This document shows positions 1 to 39,800 of a stretch of 64,000 nt of DNA, piece by piece. Made by a program: the position numbers and the translations under genes. The notes beneath the pieces were generated by a model. It did not search any database, was not told where the DNA came from, and saw only the letters and a list, made by a program, of their open reading frames with translations. Within the stretch, counting starts at the first letter, position 1, and the number at the start of each line of letters is the position of its first letter. Source of the DNA: Branchiostoma floridae (taxonomy: Eukaryota; Chordata; Leptocardii; Amphioxiformes; Branchiostomatidae). The stretch is from the NCBI RefSeq assembly GCF_000003815.2, contig NC_049990.1, positions 2,625,794 through 2,689,793 on the forward strand. The letters are read 5' to 3'.

Positions 1-1816
1 GGAGTATGATGGGGGAGCGGAAGGTGAACGCAGGCGATACATTTTAAGAGGCACCTGTGGAACGACTTAGTATCTCCACCTACGTAAAATCAGGGGACTA
101 CTGACCGCGAGTTACCTCTTGGTTGGTATTCAGCTAACCATGTGAGGAGTAAATAATTTGACCATGAATATAGCAACGATACATTCCAAGAATAAATACT
201 AGTAATATTGACTCTTGTGTGTAAGAAATAATTTCTGATTTCAAAAGCAAGTTTGCTTGAAATAATTCTTAATGGAATTGAAATATCAAATCCCACAGTC
301 CTTGCATGTTTTTGCAGCTTGGGATAAAAACAATATTGATTAGGAGAAAACAAATACCAAAGACCACTGGTATCTTGCTCTGATCTAATGCTTGCTCCTA
401 ACAGTACAGGACAAATAGAATTTAGAAAGCACATCCAGGGTCGTAGCCTCAGTATGTTCTTCGTGATAGTTGCAATATGTTAATAAAAAGATGTCGTGGT
501 TGCTATTTGTGGATCTCCATTTCTTGTTCTAATTATAAACTGATAAGTTTCTCTGTACTTATTATCTACATACCTTTATCTTCGATTTGATGGATCTATC
601 TCGTTCGTTTTTCTTTCTATTCGAGCGTGAAAACTTGTTTATCGAAAGAAGAGCCACCCTCTAATCTCCCGTTAACAGAGTTCCGCTTGTTTGACAGTGT
701 AAGCCACTGCAGGTTTGCTCAAAGTCACTGTGCATTACACCTCTTCCCTTACGGCTAGATAAACAGTTGAAATCAGCAAAAATGGATGGAACAGTGTGAC
801 AAAATTTATAAGTTTTGCCACACTGCTGACCTAACTTTCTTTGTCTGGTCAACACGCAGCAAGCTTTTCTTCTGTCTAGCCCTTTCTCTCCGTTTACCCT
901 TAAGAAAGGCATGTAATCCCTAAGAAGGACATATGGTCCTTTACGAATATGGGTATAATCTCTAGAAAGAAAAGTCGGCTGTCCTCTCATGACCTTCGAA
1001 AGAAACGCATTGAAACTGAGCCAAATTCTGTCGGACAGAATCAGACCGAAGTAAAGATCTTGAGACATCGGAGTTTTAATTTTGTGTGAACCGTCGGATG
1101 CACCTTAAACTTAAAAGTGATTTAATAATGACAAGGAAAAAGAGTAAGGAAAATAATTGGTTGGCTTAGAGAACCCTCGTTGGATGTTACCACAGCCCTG
1201 TCCTCAAAGTCAACACGCCCGAGTAGCGTACAAAAGCCCACGTGTAAACTGTACACGGTAGTACAAGGGGTGTGTCAATGCACACTTAGAAACCTGCCTA
1301 AACATTTACATCGCGTTGTCTCTACACACGGATCGAGTTTCCCCAGAAAAATACGCGGAACAAAAGACCTCGTCCCATGCATGTACCCCATACGACAAGT
1401 TTGCGACATATAGTAATGGGCTGTCGTGGCTCTATCGTACAACATTCAGCTATCTTATGACAGAAAAGTTTGTCGTATGCCCATTTCGATGTTTTGTTCT
1501 GTCATGGTTTTGCCGAAAATCGTACCACAAAAAGACTCACACGACGATTTTGACCGTGTCTTTTGAATGAAACGCTCGCAAGTTACACGGCAATGCCATT
1601 GTGGCGGGTCCTAACAGCGTCACCGGGGCGACGCAGAAAGCCCGGTGCAAAGTTTCACCTCTAGGATATAAATTCTAGATCTTTAGTCACCGGCATCAAA
1701 AAGCGCGGGGATACAGTGTCATTTCTTGACAGTGCAGTCACGGAAGGGTGCTCGGTTGTAGACGCTACGGTTAGACTGCGTTTTTCATTGCTGTTGACCG
1801 ATGAAAATGTTTTGAT
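1..1816. other. Intergenic / upstream region, no gene supported
   Basis: I see no exon with a recognisable domain or splice-site pair here. Open frames on the minus strand (90-434 and 661-1068) have no recognisable motif and ordinary non-coding composition. The proximal promoter of the downstream DCX-EMAP gene should lie here, but I see no clear TATA box near the start codon. An in-frame TGA at 1802-1804 closes the reading frame just before the proposed ATG at 1817. Confidence 0.5.
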
Positions 1817-29706
<27,890 letters not shown>

Positions 29707-31312
29707 GAGGCAACATATAAACCCCCTGGATTAAGGCAGCTGTATGGTGTATGCATCACAAAACTTACTACAGAACCATGATGAGGGGGGATACAAGCAC
29801 ATACACGTTTGGGATTGCATCCATTCCGATAACAGCGACGCCTAGCTGCAGTGTGGATTACTGCAGCAGTGACACCTAGCTGCAGTGTGGATTACTGCAG
29901 CAGTGACACCTAGCTGTAGTTTGGGGAATTTTCCGCAGCAACACCTATATGCAGTGTCAAGTGGAATCAGCAAGTATTGCCTTGAAGAAAATTGCAGACG
30001 ACCCACCAGCTCTTACCGTGTAAAAGACGAACCGTGTAAAGGTTTACCAGTATGGTAAACTGTTAACGCGGACATCCCAGATAAACATATCAGAAATAAT
30101 ATCATATCAGTAAACTATAGATCAAAGTCTTTTTGTTAGTGCATTAGACTTATTTGCGTCAATTGTAAATGGTTCTATAATGTGAATATCAATATTCCTC
30201 AACGCCTGCTGCTGTGATGTACTATGTCGTTAGAGGGCGTTGCTGCATTGTGAACCTTTCGTCAAAGCGACATTGAGACGTTTTCTAGGCGTATGTACAG
30301 AAGAGGTAAAGGAAATATTACTATGTATTGTATAGCTAATGGTTAGTTTTTGGTGACACTTGGTGTAAATATTTACTATCTTGTAAATAGATGTGTTTAG
30401 CACATCGTGTAAGAGTCAGGCCGCATCAATTCAATTCTTTAGTCGTCGGATTCGGAAAAGTCTATCAAACTTTTAAAATCAACATGAAAATCGAACCAGA
30501 GGGGAATACGTACCAGGTTCACACAGTTTATAAGAGTGTAAATTCACGATTTCCCTTGAACCCTCTGTTTTAATTTTGTCGTTTTAATAGAAAAATTACT
30601 ACAAAACGCCCGAGAACTAATGGAATGAATTGATGTATAACTGTAAGGTTAAGCTTATATTCTATTCTGTATAATAACTATTTGCATAAAAGTTGTCTTA
30701 AAGGGTTTTCTATCCCATTATATACCCCTTCACGCACATTCGAACATATTTTCGAACAAGGTTTCGTGAAGTTGTGTCGTCATCAACTGGTTATGTCGTG
30801 CATTTTCGTACATACTCGGCAGGTGACGTCATCTTCGGGCTCTAAAGTAGTATAAGAGCGTTAGATATAAATCCGTTTCGAGAGAAAGTCGTTAATGCTT
30901 TTTATGACATTTTACGAAGAAATCACTTCGCTTGTATTTTAGAATAGTTAGTGCCACATAGGAGGAAAGCCATGCTATTTGTATAAACTGTATAATGTGC
31001 ACAAATATATCTATCTATATACTATATACTATTGTAAGTTACGTATGTATAACCTGTACATATATTTGTCAATGATTTACTATTGTAAAGTCCACTGGAG
31101 ACATTTAGTCTTGGAGTGAAAATGGTACGCCGTATACGCCATTCACAACGTTGTATTTTTAGAGCTCTATTATATACGAGAGAGATACGTGTGTGTTTAA
31201 TGATGAAATTCACTTTGTGCTTGATGTGAAAGATTTGAAATGAATGACCTGGAATTTACCTGTATTATGTTCAGATCCCTGTTGTGTTTACTAGACGAAC
31301 GAGCAGATCGGA

Positions 31313-31452
31313 GTAAGGAGCGCACCCGGTGCTAACCATATGGGCACGATAGGAGCCCCCACACGTATAATGGTACAGTCGGCCCCTCGTGCCTAGCCCC
31401 TTGTGCCCGGCCTGTCGTGACCATATGGCTGGCACCGGGAGCGCTCCTTACC
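31313..31452. repeat. Foldback MITE in the 3' flank
   Basis: GTAAGGAGCGCACCCGGTGC and CATATGG on the left are mirrored by CCATATG, GGCACCGGGAGCGCTCCTTAC on the right, a palindromic element of about 140 bp. Confidence 0.75.
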
Positions 31453-32059
31453 CAGATGGACGAGCAACCACAGAGATGATATCTTTGTACAGTTGTTTCA
31501 CTAGATACATATTGAATACGCGGTGTTGTTGCTGTGTGTGGAATTATTAAAGATTCACAAAGTGGGGGTGTCGCCTGTTTTTTATATCCCAAAATATAGA
31601 AATTCAAAGTCATCAAGTTTTCTAAATTTTGAAATAGAACTACAACGCTGATGACGAAACAAAATCTCTCAGTCACTTACTCGCTCACTCACTAACTCGC
31701 CTACAAACTCACCCACTCTGCTCACTGTATATAAATAGACAATTAAATAGTCATTTTGCTGCTTTATCTGTTAGTCCTTTTGTTATACAGACGACGCATT
31801 TCTCTAGATTTAGGAGTAATTTCAGATTGCGATTTGTGTATGCATAGCATAATCAATTTCGTATATTATAATTAGTACACGTTCTACCAACTTCTTTCCA
31901 GCCTAAACCATTTCCAAGTAAAAACGTATTAAGAGACTCCGATCACATCTGCATAAGGCGTCTACTCTCTAATGTTGATAGGAGTCTAATCGTTTGTATT
32001 TCAAAAACCTTCATCTCGTACTATTCCCTGTTTTCTGCCGTTCAAGAGCTATTCCACTC

Positions 32060-32116
32060 ACTCAAACACAGACACACACTCACGCACATACACACATATA
32101 CAGACACGCGCGCACA

Positions 32117-32149
<33 letters not shown>

Positions 32150-32222
32150 GTCTGATCAAGAGCTATACCACTCGCTCAAACACAGACACACCGTCACACG
32201 CACGCACACACACACACACAGA
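32060..32222 (+). repeat. CA-rich microsatellite, two blocks
   Basis: (CA)n tracts at about 32068-32150 and 32190-32220, duplicated together with the flanking AAGAGCTATTCCACTC / AAGAGCTATACCACTC motif about 110 bases apart. Confidence 0.9.
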
Positions 32223-32297
32223 ATTGCCCATCGAATTTTAAACAACGTGTTAGCTCTGTACTTTTCAACTGCTGGCACAGTTGTGTTCTTTATGTTT

Positions 32298-33430
32298 ACA
32301 TAACATCACGGGCGTTATCCTCTGAAACACATTGACACATTGATTTTATGAAGCTTGCGGCGCCAAGAGTATCCTGCATAACATCCTTATCGGACCTTTA
32401 GGAATAATCTTAGGACGTAGGAATCGGAACAAATTGCAAAGGGGAAAGGTGTGAACTTGTGTAATGATAAGTATACATATCGTCAGAGGAATTTGCTAAA
32501 GAAGGCTATTTAGAATCATTAATTAAATTCTACAATGACTCTTAAAGTAAATGCAATACTTATACAATATTTGTATAACATCACGGGCGTTACCCTCTAA
32601 AACGTCCGTCATGTTATATACAGATTGACACATTGATTTTATGAAGCTTATACGGCACCAAGAGTATCCCGATCAACATCCTTATCATGACTTTAGGAAT
32701 AAACTTAGGATGTAGGAATCGGAACAAACTGCACATGGGAAATGTGTGAACTTGTGTAATGATAAGTATACATATCGTCTGAAGAATTTGCTAAAAAAGG
32801 CTATTTAGAATCATTAAATTTTACAACGAATGTTAAAGTAAATATAATACTTATACAATATTTGTATAGCATCACGGGCGTTACCCTCTAAAACGTCTCT
32901 CATGTTACATACAGATTGACACATTGATTTTATGAAGCTTATACGGCACCAAGAGTATCCCGATCAACATCCTTATCATGACTTTAGGAATAAACTTAGG
33001 ATGTAGGAATCGGAACAAACTGCACATGGGAAATGTGTGAACTTGTGTAATGATAAGTATACATATCGTCAGAGGAATTTGCTAAAGAAGGCTATTTAGA
33101 ATCATTACATTTGACAATGAATGTTAAAGTAAATATAATACTTATACAATATTTGTATAACATCACGGACGTTACCCTCTAAAACGTTCTTCATGTTATC
33201 TATAGATTGACACATTGATTTTATGAAGCGGCGCTCCTAGAACAAGTATCCTGAACAACATCCTTATCAGAACTTTAGGTATAAACTCACGGCGTAGGAA
33301 TCGGAACAAACTCTGCAGGGGAAAGGTGTGAACTTGTGTAATGATAAGTATACATATACCACCAGGTGAATTTGCTAAAGAATGGCTATTCAGTATCATT
33401 ACACTTGACAATAATACAATGTTAAAGTAC
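32298..33430 (+). repeat. Array of four ~292-bp tandem repeats
   Basis: The phrase CATCACGGGCGTTACCCTCT recurs near 32304, 32579, 32871 and 33163. Each copy continues with GACACATTGATTTTATGAAGC, CATCCTTATC, GTAGGAATCGGAACAAACT and GTGTGAACTTGTGTAATGAT. It ends about 250 bases before the TATA box of the first EF-hand gene. A single decayed fragment (ACATCCTTATC, CGGAACAAACTGCAC) lies upstream of the second gene at about 40720-40830, so this block belongs to the duplicated unit. Confidence 0.85.
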
Positions 33431-33616
33431 AAGTATCTGTAGCCAAAATGATGTTTCAAGCACACAAATATAATTTTATCAAATTATTGCCTTTACCGCA
33501 CAATAGATTTTAAACAATGGAACTAGCTAGTTTTGAGGGTGTTATTTTAGAAATATATGTTTGTTTTGCCCTCGTATGTTGCAATCACTTCAATCAGATG
33601 TGTACTTGACACATAG

Positions 33617-33695
33617 CAAACGGACACTGGTGTTGACATACCTTGCGATGTCTTGACTTAAGCTGTTGAACCTCCCAAAAAGACTGGTATATAAG
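33617..33695 (+). promoter_or_regulatory. Promoter of EF-hand gene 1: conserved block plus TATA box
   Basis: Block ACGGACACTGGTGTTGACATA...GATGTCTTGACTTAAGCTGTTG...CTCCCAAAAAGACTGG is followed by TATATAAG at 33688-33695. The same block and spacing occur before the other copies at about 41350-41423, 49385-49466, 55955-56032 and 63510-63584. Conservation of the block and TATA box in non-coding DNA argues for promoter function. Confidence 0.75.
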
Positions 33696-33717
33696 GACCT
33701 AGTGTCTTTTGTCGGGA

Positions 33718-33768
33718 TCTGTCTCAGACTTCAGACGTCTTGTTCAGTGTCTTAACGAGAACCTTCGG
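33718..33768 (+). other. Non-coding first exon of EF-hand gene 1
   Basis: About 25 bases after the TATA box, the CTCAGACTTCAGACGTCTTG...GAGAACCTTCG segment is shared with all other copies and ends at a donor (CGG|GTGAGT). The start position is estimated from the TATA distance. Confidence 0.6.
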
Positions 33769-34117
33769 GTGAGTCTTCTTATTCTTCAATACTGTTACGT
33801 CTTTCAGTCAGCAATGAAAGTTGGCTGCTGCTTTTTGTCAGAAAACGTAAGATTTGTGAGACAAATAAGACTCACTGTCTCCTGCTTTTAAATCAGCTGG
33901 CAGAATTGTAAAAAAAAACGTTAGAGGTCGTGGCCACGCCTATAGAAATCTTATTTTGCTGGAAACACTGTAGTGAATGGAATTTTTTTTCATCTGAACC
34001 GTCGTTTGTTATTGATAAGGGCTCTGAGCTGAATGCTAGGTCTACCAGTCGTACTTATGTATGGATTGCGCTCTAAAAATGTGTCGTGATGGTCACTTTC
34101 AGATCTTTGCATCAACC

Positions 34118-37100
34118 ATGACTCCCTCCCTTCTACTGTTCGCTGCCCTGGTCTTTCCCCTGGCATCAGCGTCTCCGGTGAAGAGGTACGTACAGTGCAT
34201 TTACTATGAGCTTTAAAGGGGCATTCCACCCCACACGGGAGTGTTATTTTCCAATAGATATTAATTCTAGGAAGTGATAACTGCATACTACTTCACATTA
34301 TACGATAAAGTACCCAGTTGCTCCACATGCCTCAAAAGCATTCAGTCTTCTACTAAACTCCCCAAGTACCCTCTAATTGAGTTAATCCTATGACTGAATA
34401 CAATGCAAAACTTTTAGGTAAGGTTACAAAACTAATTTCAGATTCGATAAGAAATCTCGTCTTGTTCTTGTATTCTTTGCTATCTTATGAGCAATTTGCC
34501 TTCTCGGTGTGCTTAGCGTACCTCATTTATTCCGAAAATATGTACGATAAACACAGTGTCTATGCGTATAGGGAATGCATGGGTAGGGTCTGTATGGGTT
34601 TAGTGAGTGTCATTATTGTACACATCACGTAATTCATCCCAAGGTGAATTCCACAAAATTCGGCTGATTATGTATTCATTGCCACATTATCTAGTGGAAA
34701 ACAAGACTCCCTTCTGGAGTGGAATGCCCCTTTAAACATCTAATGCCTTTTATTGGTGCGAGTTATGTTTTAGTCCCATTTAGAAAAGGACTGGGCCCAT
34801 TGGGATAGTTTACAGTCTTGAAAAAGCATACTATACACTGTTAAATTTAATGCCATTGACTGCTTTTAGGCATTGAACTAAGTTAACGGAAGAAGGATAT
34901 TTACTATGCCAGAAGATAGCGCTAAACATCTATTTTGAAGGCTTGCTGATTTTGCTTTTTTTGGACAGACGGGGAAAATGTCGCATTGCACTCAAGTTTT
35001 GTAACTTACATTAATACTGCCACATACACATTACAGACAGAAGGTAAAGATGGAATTTTTCTTTTACCTCCCCGACCGAAGTCAGGTAACCATTTTTGCA
35101 CCTGGGTGAAGTGAGAATGGTCGTGTAAAGTGCCTTTCCCAAGGGCACAACGTCGGGGGCACGGTGGGTATCAAACTCGGGACCTCTCGATTCCGAGTCG
35201 AACGCTGTAGCAGTTACGCCGCACTCTTGCAGATTGTCAACAGATGTCGTCGAGGCAGTTACCTAATCCCCCCCTCACAAGTAGCGAAAATCGATCGAAC
35301 GATGAGTCTGTGAGCTCTAAAGTACGAGAGGGTATGACAGTGACGGGAAGGGGGGACTTTCCTTCGTCGGCATCAGGGTCATGCCTCCTCGTAATTTAGA
35401 GCTCGCAGACTCGTCGCCCGATCGATTTTCGCTACATGTGAGGGGGGTATAATGTTTGCATGCAGGCAGGCAACAAGTGGCCTGGATGCCGACGGAGACG
35501 GACTGATCACCTACGCTGAAGTGTCCGCTGCCATGTCCCTACACGAGGCCCTAACAGCCCTGGACAGGGACGGTAAGCAAATATTTACATGCAGAAGTTC
35601 AACTAGCTCAGGATGGTTCACGTTAATTGTTGCAAAGACCCTTTCACGTCACAAAACTTTTTTGTCAGAAAAAATACGTACAGTAGAAGCCAGTTAATTG
35701 CACTTCTGTTAATTGCACGGAATCACCAAGTCCCAAGCCGGTGCGGTACAGTTGGATAACTTCGCATAGTTGCACCATCCGGATAATTGCACGGAATACG
35801 CTGGCAAATAGGCTGTGCAATTATCCGGCATCTACTGTATCAGAAACATCATCTACATTTGTTATGCAAAAACAATTTTATAAACGACATGACAATATTT
35901 TGTTCAAGCTAAAATGAAGCATGATGTCGATCAGTCACGGGCCTCCTAGCGGCTTCCTGCGTTACTGCCGCAGCTTGTCTGAGTTTTACATATTTTCATG
36001 TACATATTCTTTGTTAAAAGAACGCTCGATTCTCCTTTATACGTACAGGCGACGGCTTCATCTACCTGCCGCAGATCATCGAGCTCTGGGGAACCGGAGA
36101 CAAGTTTTACGAACTGAACACCGACGGCGACGATCACCTCACCTTCAGGGAGATTGAGAATGGGATGACTCTGCAGGACTTCTACGAGCAGTTTGACTTC
36201 AACGGTACTTACTTAATGTTATATCTGCGTCAAAATCTGTATCTGTATTTGTATAGCCGGTATAAACGCCCTTCTGTGTAACACATCACGCACGTGGCGC
36301 GGCAGCAGCTGGTTACTGAACGACCCGTCACACCTAACTTGTGCACATCTATCTGCAAGCGATTTTTGAAACTATCCAGAGTAGATGCCCCTACTGTGCT
36401 TGGTGATAACAAATTCAACTCTACTATAGTTCCAGGAAAGTAAGAATTTTTGAACACCTCAATCCTAGGTTGGTAACTCTGGTACTTGAAGGTATGACTG
36501 TTTCTTGTGCTTTATTGAGCTGTTATTGAATACGAAAGAACGGACAATGCGGGTATCTCAACCACAGCCTTGTACATAGTCATAGAATATAATACAGTCT
36601 TCGTGAAGTTTTACAAACTTTAAGGAACTTTTCTATACCTACAGGTGACGGGTCTCTGGACGCTGCGGAGGCTTACCAGATGAACTTCATCTACGACACC
36701 CTGAACGTTCCCCCGTCTGCTGACAACCCCCTGGACTCTAACGGTGATGGCAGGATCTCCAGGCTGGAAGTGATTAGCCACATGACCTACGATGAGGTGC
36801 TGATGGCTTTGGACGCGGACGGTAAGATGTATCTTCTCTCTCTCTCTTCTCTTTCCTTTCTCTCTCATTCTCTCTCTCCCTGTCTCTAAATCTCTGTCTT
36901 TTTCTCTCTATTATCTCTATTACTCTATCTCTCTTTCTATCTCTCTCACACACACTATCTCTGTCTCCCTCTGTCTCTTTTCTGTTTCTCTCTCTCTCTC
37001 TCTCTAAATCTCTATTTCTCATTCTGTTACTCTCTCTCTCTCGCACACACACACTATGTCTCTCTTTTTCTGTCTCTCATTCTCTATCTCTCTCGCTCTC

Positions 37101-38901
37101 TCTCTCCATCTGCCTCTATCTCTTTTTCTCACTCTCTCTCATACTCTCTCTCTCTCTCTTTTTCCTTAAAAAAATTGTTGTTGCCTTATCAACTTGACTA
37201 AAAGTGCATTTGTCTGACGCATCATACCCGCTCAGGTAGCCAAACGCTGACGCCTGAAGAGCTGAATATTCTGATGGGCGCCGCGACTGACCAGTTCATG
37301 AACGATCAGGACAACAACGATGACGGGGAGATCGACTACCAGGAGGCGCACAGCCACCGCATGAGCCTGATCAGGATCTTCGGCCGACTCGACTTGGACA
37401 GTAAGTTTATTTCCTCAGACTTATAGCTCCAAACTTTATTTAAATCAACATAGAAGCTGGTTCACATAATGCAGTACTGAATTGAGTTGTCACAGATATA
37501 TTGAAAGCATATAAACTAACGTTGAAGATAGTCATTACTCACGTACGTGCACAGTAAATAGAATTTTCACCAAGCAGTGACCACTTTTCTAAAGTAAACA
37601 CACGTACCTGTAAATTTTCGATGGCTATCAGTACATCTTGTTCACGGAGTGACCCAGTTCTCGCGAGACTAGATCCACCTAAGTTCTCGCAACTAAATTA
37701 AAACTTTCATAAGATTCACGGAGTTGAAATTAGCATACAAGGGAGTATCTCAAAGATGCATGTTCTTGCAACTAAATCAAAACTGTGTTGTCCCTGACAG
37801 ATTGAAAGATTTAGAGTTCTAATGTCAATCAGTCCTAATGAGAGGGTTGCATTTGATGCACTGTACCCGTCACAGATTGTACCGTACCGTCATCTCACTA
37901 TATACGTGTTAGGAACATATAACGTGGGTGGGAGGGGTATTAAAGTAATCTATTTCAGTAGAAAACAAATAGGAGAAAACAAACTCAGTTTGGAAGTTGA
38001 AAAGGCGCGCTGCCAAGGCGTCGTCAAAAATTAATACACCGAAACAATTTCTTAGAAGGCTTATTGAATTGATCGTGTGGATGACACCCAAATAACTGAT
38101 GCGTGCGTGAGAATATAAAAAAAAGTTTTACCAAAACAAAGCTGGCTTTATATATTTTGAAACTAAACATACAGAATACAGTATACCGAACAATAGATTA
38201 TTCATTTTGACCATGACATTAGTATGCGTTGGCTGATATTTGTTTGTGCAATATACGGCATTTACTTATGTTGAAGATGCTTTGTACGATTTGTAGTATG
38301 GTTGAAAACAAATTTTATTTTTGGAAACGGCCAAAAATTGATGCGCGCGCGGATGCCATCCATATCATCAAATCAACATGGTCTTAAGTATACTTTGGTA
38401 TTCTTTGAACAAAGAGACTCTTTTTACACAACCATTGCTTTATTCTCACCGACGTTTCGGTGACCGTCTGTCACCTTCTTCAGGGCAATTCTGACTGGTT
38501 CGCTTTGTACTGCAGGCCAGGTGTTGCAAAACGTAAAGTATTAAATTATGTATAGACAGCTTTATGCAAAATATGTCTGTACATATGTAAATAATGTACG
38601 TTTTGTGACCGCATCTGAACTGTGAGCAGCGACACCTGTCCTGCAGTACAATGTGAACCAGTCAGAATTACGCTTAAGAAGGTGACAGACGGCCAGCAAA
38701 ACGTCGGTGAGAATAAAGCAATGGTTGTGTAAAAGAGTCTCTTTACACAAAGTTTACTTGTGACGTGTAAAGTGTAAAGTGACGTACCAGCCTGATGAAA
38801 CTATTCACGTTTGGTGTTCACTGTTCACAGACAGTAACTACACTCAAGACATAGACCGAATACACTACTCTGTAAACGGAGGTTTATTACTTCAGTCATA
38901 G
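34118..38901 (+). CDS. Secreted eight-loop EF-hand protein, copy 1 (divergent C-terminus)
   Basis: Coding exons 34118-34185, 35466-35572, 36049-36204, 36645-36821, 37236-37400 and 38831-38901 join in phase to 247 residues. The exon with the ATG starts at 34103. A signal peptide (MTPSLLLFAALVFPLASA) is followed by SPVKRQ. EF loops: DADGDGLITYAE, DRDGDGFIYLPQ, NTDGDDHLTFRE, DFNGDGSLDAAE, DSNGDGRISRLE, DADGSQTLTPEE and DNNDDGEIDYQE; the eighth, in the last exon, has decayed to DLDNSNYTQD. The last exon differs from its paralogues and lacks their SGFxVVWDAI segment. It exists in three tandem copies: the first ends TAG at 38899-38901 with AATAAA just after, and the third leads to exon 39496. Probable role: calcium binding outside the cell or in the secretory path. 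I cannot name the family. Confidence 0.85.
34217..34731. mobile_element. piggyBac-type MITE with TTAA target sites
   Basis: The 515-bp element in the intron after the signal-peptide exon has inverted termini AGGGGCATTCCACCCC and GGAGTGGAATGCCCCT. It is flanked by TTAA on both sides (34213-34216 and 34732-34735), the piggyBac target. No transposase coding. Confidence 0.8.
35066..35226 (-). repeat. tRNA-derived SINE, reverse orientation
   Basis: Minus-strand reading shows tRNA-like GCGGCGTAACTGCTACAGCG and a B box GGTCCCGAGTTTGATACCC, then CTTGGGAAAGGCACTTTACACG and CACCTGGGTG-type tail. The same head and body occur at 42719. Confidence 0.75.
35681..35837. mobile_element. pogo/Tc1-type MITE (CAGTAGAAGCC termini), copy 2
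   Basis: CAGTAGAAGCCAGTTAATTG at the left and CAATTATCCGGCATCTACTG at the right, flanked by TA at 35679-35680 and 35838-35839. It is related to the element at 21871-22050 in the DCX-EMAP gene. Confidence 0.8.
36838..37165 (+). repeat. (TC)n-rich polypyrimidine tract
   Basis: About 330 bases of CT/CTCTT repeats with small (CA)n islands directly after the donor of coding exon 4 of EF-hand gene 1. The Arg/Glu-rich open frames on the opposite strand are artefacts of it. Confidence 0.9.
38401..38756. repeat. Foldback element (palindromic MITE)
   Basis: CAAAGAGACTCTTTTTACACAACCATTGCTTTATTCTCACCGACGTTTCG at the left is mirrored by CGTCGGTGAGAATAAAGCAATGG...GAGTCTCTTTACACAAAG at the right, about 355 bp in all. 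It lies just before the triplicated last exon of gene 1. Confidence 0.8.
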
Positions 38902-39187
38902 AGTAATAAATTGAAGAAATGCCTTCTGAAGTAAACTTTGGTGTTCATGGCAATGTTCACAGACAGTAACTATACTCAAGACAAAGACCGAAGACACCAC
39001 TCTGTAAACGGAGGTCAACCTTCAGTCATGGAGTAATAAATTCAAGAAAGGCCGTCTGAAGTAAACTTTGATGTTCATGGCAATGTTCACAGACAGTAAC
39101 TATACTCAAGACAAAGACCGAAGACACCACTCTGTAAACGGAGGTCAACCTTCAGAGGGTCCAACCCCAACCCCGACGGAAACTAAG
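38831..39187 (+). repeat. Triplicated terminal exon of EF-hand gene 1 (~130-bp unit)
   Basis: GTTCACAG|ACAGTAACTA followed by CTCAAGACAwAGACCGAAkACAC and TCTGTAAACGGAGG recurs with starts at 38831, 38963 and 39093. Copies 1 and 2 end in stops (TAG, TAA) followed by GTAATAAATT. Copy 3 instead runs to ACTAAG|GT at 39187, the family's usual last junction, but with the usual TAA out of frame. Each copy has its own acceptor, so alternative ends are possible. Confidence 0.8.
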
Positions 39188-39495
39188 GTTTGTATTTCTC
39201 ACTATCCTTTCTTCAGAAATCTAAACACATGGTGTGCATCAAACACACTACAGGTCTTCTTGAGCAATTTCAAGGTCTTTGATATGACTCGGCCGAAACT
39301 ACCCCCTCTCTACATATAAAAGATATAGATAGATAGATGTGTGTGTGGTGGTGGTGGTGGTGGGGGGGGGGGGGCGTGTGGTGCTTGCTTCGTAGGAAGA
39401 AACTTTGCTACGTAACACCATAGGAAGGTAAACATTAGATATACAAATGTTACATTTCTAGTTTACAATAATTACCTCTCCTTTTTTCTCTACAG

Positions 39496-39590
39496 CAGCG
39501 AAGTTTACCGATGTCCTGACCGCAGATCTCCGGCAGCGGCCGCAAGACAAACATACCAACGGAAATAAACGTGTAAAAGTTGCAACAAAA
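39496..39590 (+). other. 3' terminal exon of EF-hand gene 1
   Basis: After CTCTACAG it reads CAGCGAAGTTTACCGATGTCC and contains AATAAA at 39564-39569. It matches the 3' UTR exons of the sister genes (AAGGACCCTCTGG, CAGGATCCTATGG, CAGGACCCCATGG types). If spliced from the third terminal-exon copy it would add QRSLPMS and end at TGA 39517-39519, giving a 263-residue alternative form. Confidence 0.55.
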
Positions 39591-39700
39591 TCTTGGATGA
39601 CATTTATGTAACAACAGTAAATGTTGATAGCAGACTACCGTTATTAGTGTAAGACATCCAGGTAGATAATATCAAAAGGCAAATCAATCTGTACAACTGG

Positions 39701-39800
39701 NNNNNNNNNNNNNNNNNNNNNNNNNNNNNNNNNNNNNNNNNNNNNNNNNNNNNNNNNNNNNNNNNNNNNNNNNNNNNNNNNNNNNNNNNNNNNNNNNNNN
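39701..39800. other. Assembly gap (100 N)
   Basis: Exactly 100 unknown bases, the conventional gap of unknown size. Coding claims across it are unsafe. Confidence 0.99.

Larger units (their letters stand above)
29707..33616. other. 3' flank of DCX-EMAP gene and intergenic DNA
   Basis: The 3' UTR of the large gene must begin here. A plausible poly(A) signal ATTAAA is at 31546-31551, and no closer AATAAA stands out. Two near-identical 32-base units with CTAGCTGCAGTGTGGATTAC lie at about 29850-29915. CA-rich microsatellites at 32060-32220 and a 292-bp tandem array from 32298 complete the region. No additional gene seen. Confidence 0.6.

Noticed and set aside
90..1068. Two minus-strand open frames (90-434, 661-1068)
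   Set aside because: No recognisable domain, no splice support, no codon pattern like the real exons; probably chance frames or old repeat remains.
36774..37052. Arg/Glu-rich minus-strand frame
   Set aside because: Complement of a TC-rich microsatellite next to a coding exon.
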